Origin: Caryophanales bacterium UBA3935
GTDB lineage: Bacteria; Bacillota_I; Bacilli_A; ML615J-28; CAG-698
Length of the DNA: 5,827 nucleotides
Direction of reading: 5' to 3'
NCBI GenBank assembly: GCA_002385755.1
Contig: DGED01000008.1
Span: 1 to 5,827 of the forward strand
Shown: piece by piece, positions 1 to 5,827 of the stretch
Layout of the letters: each line of letters starts with the position of its first letter
How positions within the stretch are numbered: the stretch's first letter is position 1
The notes under the pieces: generated by a model
What the model was told of the DNA's origin: nothing
What the model saw: the letters and a program-made list of their open reading frames with translations, nothing else
Databases searched by the model: none
Program-made: the position numbers and the translations under genes

Positions 1-1
1 G

Positions 2-3000
2 TTATGAACTCAAACAACGGCGTAACAATATATTTTTAATCAAGTTATATCTTCTGACGTTCTCATTCGGGACTCTTATCAGTTTTACATTCCTGCGCCT
101 GCATATGTCTTCTTTTTTCCGGTCGTTTCTTATCGTCCGGTAATTATTGATATGCTCCGGACCGTCGACCTCAAACACGATGAGCGGGCGACCCGAGGCT
201 TTCTCGAAGATCACGAAGTCGAATTCGGCCCTCGTATAATAATCAAAGTTGTCGCGGGGATCCAAATTAAAGACGGACGCGACTTTTACTTTTGACTGGA
301 CGGTATAAGCCGGCATCGTCGTCATCATGTGGGAGATGGTCCTAAGAAAGTCTTTCTCCTTCGCCGTATTGTATTGCCGGAAAAATTGATAACTCTCCTC
401 CTTTTTCGGCGGCACATAACAGTTCCCGTTTTTCTGCACGTAGGAGACCAAAGAATACAGGTCGTCATTTTCCCCCTTTTCTTGGTTTTTGGCCCTTTCC
501 GCAATAAGGTCGTAGTCGCCCACGATGATCAATTTGTTTTTTGGCCGCGTCACGGCGACGTTAATCAGCTCGCTGTTATCCTTGACCCAATTGTAGGTTT
601 TTTCACCGGTGGAAGGAGAAAGCGCAAGCGATATAATGACGACGTCGCGCTCGTCTCCCTGAAAAGTGTGGATCGTCCCGACGTCGACGCCCTTAATCCG
701 GTCCGCTTCGAGCATCCCGCTGATTAAAGCGGATTGGTTGCGGAAGGGGGTGATGACGGCGACGTTCTTGTAATTGTTCTTCTTGATGATATCGGCGATC
801 GTCGCGGCCTCCTGATAGGAGGTGTTTCTTTCCCCCGCCGTCTCGTCGCTTTTCACATTATAAAACTCCAATTGCTCCGGCAATTCATCCGTCTCGATTT
901 TCAGCCGGTTCCCGTAATAACGGCGGTTGCTGAAATTAATAATTTTCTTCCCGCAACGATAGTGATAACGAAGCAAGATCGATGGCGATACCCGGTCCTT
1001 CTTTTGCATGACCTCGATTATCGAATTATTAATATAATCATAAGTGTCGCTGATTTGATACTTTTCCCTGAGTTTCCGGTTAACCTCTTCATCCAAAACG
1101 ATTACGGGCCGAAGTTGCGACGGGTCGCCGAATAAGACGAGACGACGCCCCCTAATCATCGGGATAAGCGACGTGGCGATGTTACACTGCCCGGCTTCGT
1201 CAATAATCACATAGTCAAAAAACGGTTTGGGCGAGCCTAATTTGTTCGCCGATAAATTGGTGGAAAGAATAAACGGAAACGCGCGGACGAAAAGGAGAAA
1301 GTTCTCATCATCCGCCAAATACTTCAAGAACGCCCGATTTTTTTCTTTCCGCTCTTCCTTATTCCCGTCAGGCATATGGACGATTTCGACTAAATCCCGA
1401 TATTCCGGTGTATATAGCATTTTCCAATAGGAAAAGGATTTATAATATAAATAACTCGTGTATTGCCGGTCTTTCCTTCCGACATAAGCTAATTTCCTTA
1501 AGTCGGGAAGCCGGTCGATTTTTCGTATTTTTTCATCAACAAGATTGATCTCGATCGCGAGCATGTTCTTAAAATTATTATCGACATTATCATGCATCGA
1601 AAGCAAAGTTTCTTTTTCTTCCCGCAGGGCAATCAATTCCTCGTACTTTTCGATGGCGGCGTTTAACTGTCCGTATTTTTCTTTGGCCTTCAACTTGATG
1701 TTTTTCAATTGCCCTTCCTTGATGACGATATTTTTAGACTTATAATAAAACTCCTTTATTCGCTTTAAGGTTTTAATATTTTCCTCAAGCACGCCTATTC
1801 TTAGCGCCGGGAAAGGAATCTCCTTATCCAGGTGAGTGAACTTGATCTTCTTAAAAATATCGTTAATCGGTTTGTTATTATTGGAGGCGATCAAAACTGA
1901 TTTTTCGTTCATGAAAGCCGATAAAAGTATATTGAAAATCGTCGACGTTTTCCCGGTCCCGGGCGGCCCCTGCACGTAAGTTAGCGGGCTTTTCACGGTA
2001 TTATATACAACCCTGAGTTGGTCCTCGTTAAATTTATCGTCGCTGAAATATACGTAATCCTCTGCGCCGGACACTTCGTCCCGGGTAGTGATGTTGCCGA
2101 AAAAGGCTTTAAGCGGCGGCGTCATGCTTTGTTTCTGGTGCATTTGCGCGATCGCCGCGAACACATTATCAATGTTCATCGGGACATTGCGCTCCAGGAC
2201 CATTAAATAGGGGCTTTCGTCAATCATCTCGCCGGAAGTTAGATTACGGGCGATTATTTCCGAATAGTAGCGGTAGTCGGAAGCGAACTTTTCGATAAAC
2301 TCGTTGGGATTGATATCGACGAACTGCTTTAACGAATACTTCCGGTCGCCGATTAAAAAGCTTTTGTTTATCTTTAAATTTCTGCTTAAAACGAGCGTTT
2401 GTTTTTCGACATCAAACAAGACGTCGTAATAGGCGATTACGTATAGTTTTTTATTAATAGAGATTGAGAAAAAATTCAACGCCAAATACGTGTGTTTGTT
2501 TTTAGAAAACGCGTCGATATCGGTCTTATAGATAAAATCAATAATCTGGCCGGTTTGCACGGCGGACAGACCGTAAGCCCTGCTGGACCTTAAAACGTCG
2601 CAATCGACGCCGTCTATGAAATGATATTCCCTTTGATACGGGTCATTGTCGTAAAAATAGCATTCCCGCAGGTACATTAAAATGTTGTTGTTAAAGGAGT
2701 CGAAATTTAACCATTCGTAGGGGGCGGGGTTTTTCTCAATTGTCTCGATTAGTCTCGCCGGGACTTCATATGTCGTGCCATCGATGATTTGCGCCGAAAT
2801 AACGCCGTCGAAAAAAAGCTTGGCCTCGATAATCTCTTCGGACAAATGCGGGTTAAACATTTTAACGGTTAAGCGCTTGTCCCGGGGATGAACGTCAATT
2901 ACTGAACACCAGTAACTCGTCCGTTGGTTTTCGCGGTTCCGGTAATCGATGTATAACCATTTGCCCGTTTTAATGGCTTCCGATATCGTTGTTCCGACTT

Positions 3001-3007
3001 CTCTCAT
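2..3007 (-). CDS. UPF1-like superfamily 1 helicase with C-terminal DUF2726/Vsr-like nuclease domain
   Basis: Predicted ATP-dependent DNA or RNA helicase/translocase of 1001 residues, complete with a TAA stop at 2-4. Seen, numbering from the ATG at 3007: a Q-motif region around Q330; Walker A GPPGTGKT 347-354; motif Ia ASNNNKPIND near 374-383; Walker B VIIDEAGQ with DEAG at 603-606; motif III GDPSQL 627-632; motif V IHTFQGDE 779-786; motif VI VAVTRPKNK with the arginine finger at R821. A charged, helical stretch between Ia and II (about 415-530) matches the stalk/1B insertion of UPF1-like enzymes. Residues about 9-85 resemble a WYL/SH3-like beta domain (inference). The C-terminus (about 895-990) has EFDFV with D930 and FEVDGPEH with E946, D948 and H952, the pattern of DUF2726/Vsr-like PD-(D/E)XK nucleases. 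The enzyme is likely cytosolic. It is probably the second gene of an operon with the SpoIID-domain lipoprotein, 41 nt downstream of it. The ATG is preferred to the in-frame GTG at 3016 because that GTG lies inside the Shine-Dalgarno sequence. Helicase identity is near certain; biological role is unknown. Confidence 0.93.
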   Translation of the reverse strand: MREVGTTISEAIKTGKWLYIDYRNRENQRTSYWCSVIDVHPRDKRLTVKMFNPHLSEEIIEAKLFFDGVISAQIIDGTTYEVPARLIETIEKNPAPYEWLNFDSFNNNILMYLRECYFYDNDPYQREYHFIDGVDCDVLRSSRAYGLSAVQTGQIIDFIYKTDIDAFSKNKHTYLALNFFSISINKKLYVIAYYDVLFDVEKQTLVLSRNLKINKSFLIGDRKYSLKQFVDINPNEFIEKFASDYRYYSEIIARNLTSGEMIDESPYLMVLERNVPMNIDNVFAAIAQMHQKQSMTPPLKAFFGNITTRDEVSGAEDYVYFSDDKFNEDQLRVVYNTVKSPLTYVQGPPGTGKTSTIFNILLSAFMNEKSVLIASNNNKPINDIFKKIKFTHLDKEIPFPALRIGVLEENIKTLKRIKEFYYKSKNIVIKEGQLKNIKLKAKEKYGQLNAAIEKYEELIALREEKETLLSMHDNVDNNFKNMLAIEINLVDEKIRKIDRLPDLRKLAYVGRKDRQYTSYLYYKSFSYWKMLYTPEYRDLVEIVHMPDGNKEERKEKNRAFLKYLADDENFLLFVRAFPFILSTNLSANKLGSPKPFFDYVIIDEAGQCNIATSLIPMIRGRRLVLFGDPSQLRPVIVLDEEVNRKLREKYQISDTYDYINNSIIEVMQKKDRVSPSILLRYHYRCGKKIINFSNRRYYGNRLKIETDELPEQLEFYNVKSDETAGERNTSYQEAATIADIIKKNNYKNVAVITPFRNQSALISGMLEADRIKGVDVGTIHTFQGDERDVVIISLALSPSTGEKTYNWVKDNSELINVAVTRPKNKLIIVGDYDLIAERAKNQEKGENDDLYSLVSYVQKNGNCYVPPKKEESYQFFRQYNTAKEKDFLRTISHMMTTMPAYTVQSKVKVASVFNLDPRDNFDYYTRAEFDFVIFEKASGRPLIVFEVDGPEHINNYRTIRNDRKKEDICRRRNVKLIRVPNENVRRYNLIKNILLRRCLSS

Positions 3008-3012
3008 CTCTT

Positions 3013-3018
3013 TCACCT
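3013..3018 (-). promoter_or_regulatory. Ribosome binding site AGGTGA of the helicase gene
   Basis: AGGTGA lies 5 nt upstream of the ATG at 3007, an ideal Shine-Dalgarno position. It contains the GTG at 3014-3016 that would give a three-residue longer ORF, and that GTG has no ribosome binding site of its own. This decides the start in favour of the ATG. The 41-nt gap to the preceding stop holds no hairpin with a U-tract, which fits read-through from the upstream gene. Confidence 0.8.
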
Positions 3019-3048
3019 GCCGTAGTATTTTTAACGACGATTTTTATC

Positions 3049-5541
3049 CTAACTTAACTTAAAATACCCCTCATATTCGACAAGCGGCTGATACTCGTAG
3101 GATATGTCAACGAGATCAATCGCCTGATAATATGTCGTGAGAATTTGCTCGTAATCATAACCGCGCCCGGCATAACCGTTGGCGCCGTTTTGGCTCATCC
3201 CGACGCCGTGACCGTTACCGCCGCCGTAGAACGTGTAGTCATCGCCATTCCGCTCAATCGCGAAAAAACCTGATAAAAGGATGGAATCATTCTCCTTGTG
3301 GCCGCTGTAATCGTTATCCGTTCCCTGGGCATAATACCGCGTGACCGTCCCGCCGCTGTCTTTCGGGCGGATTGTGAAGCGGATATTATACTGGTTTATG
3401 ATTTTATACTTGCCGGTCGTCGTTTCGACGATTAAACTGATGACGACGCCGGATGCGCCGCGCTCGTCAACATAGACGTCTAACACCTCGCCGACCGACT
3501 CGGGGATAGAGAGCGACTCCCACCCCGCGACCGTCTCCGTTAAGACAAGATTAGGCGAAGACTGATATGTCAGACGTAAATTCGCGTTTATCGTCGCGGA
3601 AAGTTGTTCTTTTGTGAAGGTGACGCGCCAGCGATGATGATTTGTATGACTGTCGGGCGTCGTCATTTTAATCGTTTTAAAGAATGAAAGCATCGAAGCT
3701 TCGTCCCGGTAATCAAAGGTAATCGGATTGCCGGACGCGTCCTCGGTTAAGTTTTGCCCAATCAGGTAAGGGGTCGGGGCGGGATATGAGAAACCGTCGC
3801 TAATCCAAACCTCGTGGGCGCTCGCGGTAAGGCCGCTCGATGTCGAGTAATAGAAAGCTGATATCAACTTTCCTTCGTTCATCATCACCATCCCGCGGGT
3901 CGCGTTGACCGCGGCGGTGGTTTTGCTATTAGCGTTTTTATTATTATAAACCTGGCTGCTAATGCTGTCATCCACCGTATAGCCTTTATTCTCGTTCGCG
4001 CGGTTAAAAATATCCGCGTAAGCATACGTCCGAGCTGCGATGGCCTGGGCTTTTAAGGCCTCGTCGTTATAAGAAGCCGGCATCTCGCTTGGGACGACTT
4101 TATAAAGATATTGCTCGAGATTAATGTCGTTAACGACAAGAAGTTTGTCGTTAAAAAGCGAGATTTCGACATTCCCGGCATAAGTAGTGTTGGAACCGCG
4201 TTTAATGCTGGTGATTTTTATCGCGTCATCCGAACTCGCGGGAATGAAAATAATTCTTTTCCTGGTCTCGAGTACGATCTCGCTCCCCCTTTTCACGACG
4301 ATCTTGCCGTTATTCATCGTTACGGTGACCGTCTGATTTCTTAACAAACCGACGCTCTTTTCCCCGTCAAATGTTTGTAATCGCGCGTCGCTAAGGAGCG
4401 TTAAAGTGACGGCGGAGTGATATAAAGTCGCGTTGTCGGCGATATTGTCAATCGAATAACGGATTCCGACGCGAATATTGGAAAAGCCCGTCTCGCCGTC
4501 AATTAAGATGGCGGAAATAACCTCCGTCGCGATATCAACTTCGGCGTAGACATTCTCCATCCCGATATGAAGGTCGTCAAGCGCGGCCGCTTCGACAGCG
4601 TCGCCCGCCTTCCGCAGGATCCTGATGCCGGCATCATATTCCGTATACGGAACGTTTAATAATTCTATCTGTCGTTCGTTCCGGTCAATGGACAATATTT
4701 TCGTATGATAGTATAATTTATCGCGGTGTAAAACCTCGACTTCCGTCTCCGCGAACACTTCCGGGTTATCCTTGAGAACGGCGCGGATAGTAGCGGTTCC
4801 CGCGCTCACGGCGCGCACGAGCCCGGACGAATCAACCGTAGCCACTTCCGGGACGGTGGACGACCACTCGACCAAGTCGTCGATAATATTCCCCTCGGCA
4901 ACCGCCGAAAATTGCGCGGTCGTTTTTACATATAACTCGCCCTTCCCCGAAATAGTAAATCCGGTTATCTCCTTCGCTAAAACGGTGATTTCACGCGTCG
5001 CGTACGCGGTCGAGTCGTAATTACTGATAGCGACTATAGTGACTGCTCCCGGGGCGACGCCGGTTACCGTCCCTGTTGAATCAACTTTCGCTACTCTTTG
5101 ATCCGATGAAATATAAGTGACCGACTGATCAATATAAGAAGGCGTGATGACCGCCGATAAGGATATTTTCGCGTTGACATAAACTTGCTCTGGTCCGTGA
5201 ATCTCTATCGACTCCACTATCGGCTTGGTAACGGTAATCTCAATGGAATCGGTAATCTCCGGGTAATCAACGGACGCGGCGGTTATGATCGCCTCGCCCT
5301 CGGCGATACCGGTAACATAACCTTCGTCATCGACAATCGCGATGTCATTATCGCTCGAGTTCCATTCGATATCCGCTTCAGCCTGAGAGGGAGTTGTTTT
5401 TATCTTAAATTGGATGGTTTGATTAATATCGACGGTTTCCGGACCGTCGATTTCTATCGCTTCTAACTTTGCGGGAATCAACCCGCATGAAACCACACAA
5501 ACAAAAAAAATAATAAATATAATGATAGCTTTTTTCTTCAT
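3049..5541 (-). CDS. SpoIID/LytB-domain lipoprotein with three Big_2 Ig-like domains
   Basis: Predicted exported, membrane-anchored peptidoglycan-active protein of 830 residues. SpoIID is a lytic transglycosylase acting on glycan strands stripped of stem peptides; LytB is an amidase enhancer. Seen: signal peptide MKKK plus a hydrophobic run, ending in lipobox VVSC with Cys19; three Big_2 repeats at about 27-106, 109-189 and 191-271, each with a WSS/SSD...V.DxxG.V.G...G...I.A pattern; a beta-rich linker about 275-350; then the SpoIID domain about 356-825. Within that domain are PSEMP with E486 (matching the catalytic Glu of SpoIID), EALKAQAIAARTYAYA after it, STSSG 566-570, and the C-terminal signature GHGVGMSQNGA 777-787 followed by YEQILTTYYQ. 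B. subtilis SpoIID is about 340 residues, so the extra length comes from the Big_2 and linker region. The H-x-TSGG stretch of SpoIID reads YYSTSSG here. The start is placed at the ATG at 5541 because AAGAGG lies 5 nt upstream and the longer ORF (ATG at 5565) begins inside the promoter -10 box. It is probably a vegetative or surface paralogue rather than sporulation SpoIID itself (inference). Confidence 0.93.
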   Translation of the reverse strand: MKKKAIIIFIIFFVCVVSCGLIPAKLEAIEIDGPETVDINQTIQFKIKTTPSQAEADIEWNSSDNDIAIVDDEGYVTGIAEGEAIITAASVDYPEITDSIEITVTKPIVESIEIHGPEQVYVNAKISLSAVITPSYIDQSVTYISSDQRVAKVDSTGTVTGVAPGAVTIVAISNYDSTAYATREITVLAKEITGFTISGKGELYVKTTAQFSAVAEGNIIDDLVEWSSTVPEVATVDSSGLVRAVSAGTATIRAVLKDNPEVFAETEVEVLHRDKLYYHTKILSIDRNERQIELLNVPYTEYDAGIRILRKAGDAVEAAALDDLHIGMENVYAEVDIATEVISAILIDGETGFSNIRVGIRYSIDNIADNATLYHSAVTLTLLSDARLQTFDGEKSVGLLRNQTVTVTMNNGKIVVKRGSEIVLETRKRIIFIPASSDDAIKITSIKRGSNTTYAGNVEISLFNDKLLVVNDINLEQYLYKVVPSEMPASYNDEALKAQAIAARTYAYADIFNRANENKGYTVDDSISSQVYNNKNANSKTTAAVNATRGMVMMNEGKLISAFYYSTSSGLTASAHEVWISDGFSYPAPTPYLIGQNLTEDASGNPITFDYRDEASMLSFFKTIKMTTPDSHTNHHRWRVTFTKEQLSATINANLRLTYQSSPNLVLTETVAGWESLSIPESVGEVLDVYVDERGASGVVISLIVETTTGKYKIINQYNIRFTIRPKDSGGTVTRYYAQGTDNDYSGHKENDSILLSGFFAIERNGDDYTFYGGGNGHGVGMSQNGANGYAGRGYDYEQILTTYYQAIDLVDISYEYQPLVEYEGYFKLS

Positions 5542-5546
5542 TTCTG

Positions 5547-5552
5547 CCTCTT
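5547..5552 (-). promoter_or_regulatory. Ribosome binding site AAGAGG of the SpoIID-domain lipoprotein
   Basis: AAGAGG sits 5 nt before the ATG at 5541, with an additional GGGAG just upstream at 5553-5557. The upstream in-frame ATGs at 5565 and 5559 have no Shine-Dalgarno match. Starting at 5541 also gives a textbook lipoprotein signal peptide beginning MKKK, without the acidic MSMGEEAE extension that would precede it otherwise. Confidence 0.8.
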
Positions 5553-5563
5553 CTCCCATACTC

Positions 5564-5592
5564 ATTATACCAAAAATAGTGTTTTTTTTCCA
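5564..5592 (-). promoter_or_regulatory. Extended -10 sigma-A-like promoter for the lipoprotein-helicase operon
   Basis: On the minus strand, a perfect TATAAT (5569-5564) is preceded by TG and one base (TGG at 5572-5570), an extended -10 element. Seventeen bases upstream is TGGAAA (5592-5587), a 4-of-6 match to TTGACA. An A-tract and a T-tract lie in the spacer. Transcription would begin near 5557, giving a short leader of about 16 nt that still carries AAGAGG. The consensus match is read from sequence; promoter activity is inferred. Confidence 0.7.
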
Positions 5593-5639
5593 GACAACAG
5601 TCTATGAAAAAAGGGATGGTCCGGGTACGGTTTTAAAAT

Positions 5640-5669
5640 TTGTTAATTTGCCGTTGCATATGATATCAT
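5640..5669 (+). promoter_or_regulatory. Sigma-A-like promoter for the T-box leader
   Basis: TTGTTA (5640-5645) and TATCAT (5664-5669) are separated by 18 bases, giving 4 of 6 and 5 of 6 matches to consensus. The predicted start, near 5676, falls just before the first pairing segment of T-box Stem I at 5681, which supports the assignment. TATGAT at 5659-5664 is an alternative -10 but leaves only 13 bases from TTGTTA. The promoter is divergent from that of the lipoprotein operon. Confidence 0.55.
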
Positions 5670-5680
5670 AAACCGTTGAT

Positions 5681-5827
5681 AAGGAAGTAAAAATAATCAT
5701 GCCTTCACAGAGAGTTTAGCGTTGGTGGGAGCTAGACAAGAAACAGGTTAGTATAATGGGCCTTGGAGGGCCGGGTGAAATAACAGTAGCCTTGGACGTT
5801 AGCTTACGTTATAAAGCATAAATGTGT
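5681..5827 (+). promoter_or_regulatory. T-box riboswitch leader, 5' part (Stem I and Stem II region), probable tryptophan specifier
   Basis: Aminoacylation-sensing leader that binds uncharged tRNA and controls transcription termination of a downstream gene; partial at the right edge. Seen: AAGG (5681-5684) followed by AAGTAA, which resembles the 5' side of the specifier loop; the T-box motif CAGAGAG at 5708-5714; then a hairpin TTTAGC (5715-5720) / GCTAGA (5731-5736) closing the conserved GTTGGTG loop. The 3' strand returns to CCTT (5761-5764), which pairs with AAGG and closes Stem I. Both arms between the base and the apical hairpin are 24 nt long. The triplet in the specifier position is TGG (5757-5759), followed by a purine as expected, so tRNA-Trp is predicted. 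Downstream, AGTAGCC then ACGT (5796-5799) / ACGT (5806-5809) and CGTTATA resemble the Stem II and IIA/B segment. The antiterminator with TGGNACCGCG, the terminator and the regulated gene are outside the window. The family call is firm; the specifier is less sure. Confidence 0.8.

Noticed and set aside
329..1135. Plus-strand open frames at 329-727 and 734-1135 opposite the helicase gene
   Set aside because: They lie antisense to conserved helicase motifs V and VI (329-727) and to motif III and the surrounding motor region (734-1135). Their translations show no recognisable domain and they lack good ribosome binding sites, so they are shadows.
3014..3016. GTG start for the helicase
   Set aside because: It is part of the AGGTGA ribosome binding site for the ATG at 3007 and has no site of its own.
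4729..5463. DNA-level tandem repeats corresponding to the three Big_2 domains
   Set aside because: The repeats are evident only at protein level; the nucleotide copies are too diverged to be called a DNA repeat array.
4111..5466. Plus-strand open frames opposite the SpoIID-domain lipoprotein
   Set aside because: They are antisense to the Big_2 and SpoIID coding sequence, with no family resemblance and no initiation signals.
5699..5719. Six-codon ORF beginning ATGCCTTCACAG on the plus strand as a leader peptide
   Set aside because: It runs through the conserved CAGAGAG motif, and its only Shine-Dalgarno-like sequence, AAGGA, is 13 nt away and is the Stem I pairing strand. It contains no Trp or run of any one amino acid.
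5759..5774. GGCC-loop-GGCC hairpin as an intrinsic terminator
   Set aside because: No U-tract follows, and the segment is better explained as the 3' base of Stem I and the start of Stem II.
5786..5788. GTA as a valine specifier codon of the T-box
   Set aside because: It would make the 3' arm of Stem I 53 nt against 24 nt for the 5' arm and would consume the Stem II-like AGTAGCC element.
5756..5821. 21-codon ORF starting ATGGGCCTTGGA within the T-box region
   Set aside because: The start overlaps the proposed specifier and the frame is explained by structured RNA. The upstream AGG is a weak ribosome binding site, and there is no regulatory codon run.
1..5827. CRISPR array, tRNA, rRNA, insertion sequence or attachment site
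   Set aside because: No regularly spaced direct repeats, cloverleaf, terminal inverted repeats or transposase-like coding were seen on either strand.

Overview
The window looks like chromosome of a low-to-moderate-GC Gram-positive (Bacillota-type) bacterium. The grounds are a T-box leader, a SpoIID/LytB-domain protein, a lysine-rich lipoprotein signal peptide, AAGAGG/AGGTGA-type Shine-Dalgarno sites and sigma-A-like promoters. The genus cannot be named from the sequence. An uncultured Bacilli- or Clostridia-related lineage is plausible, but this is inference.

Two large genes on the minus strand fill almost the whole window. The upstream one (5541 to 3049) encodes an 830-residue predicted lipoprotein. 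It has three bacterial Ig-like (Big_2) domains, a beta-rich linker, and a complete SpoIID/LytB amidase-enhancer domain, so it probably trims peptidoglycan glycan strands at the cell surface. The downstream one (3007 to 2) starts 41 nt after the first gene's stop. It encodes a 1001-residue, UPF1-like superfamily 1 helicase with a WYL-like N-terminal region and a C-terminal DUF2726/Vsr-like PD-(D/E)XK nuclease domain. The gap has no visible terminator and the second gene has a good ribosome binding site, so the two are probably one transcript. A functional link between a cell-wall lipoprotein and a helicase-nuclease is not obvious. The pairing may be plain co-transcription, or the helicase may be a nucleic-acid-processing or defence enzyme.

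For both genes the longest possible ORF starts too early. The upstream ATG at 5565 lies inside the -10 box of the lipoprotein's own promoter, and the GTG at 3016 lies inside the ribosome binding site for the helicase.

From about 5570 to 5827 there is no protein-coding gene. This is a divergent intergenic region with an extended -10 promoter firing left (into the lipoprotein operon) and a second promoter firing right. The right-hand transcript begins with a T-box riboswitch whose Stem I and Stem II region lie in the window; its antiterminator and target gene lie beyond the right edge. The most consistent specifier codon is TGG, so the downstream gene is predicted to concern tryptophan (for example trpS, a trp biosynthetic gene or a transporter).
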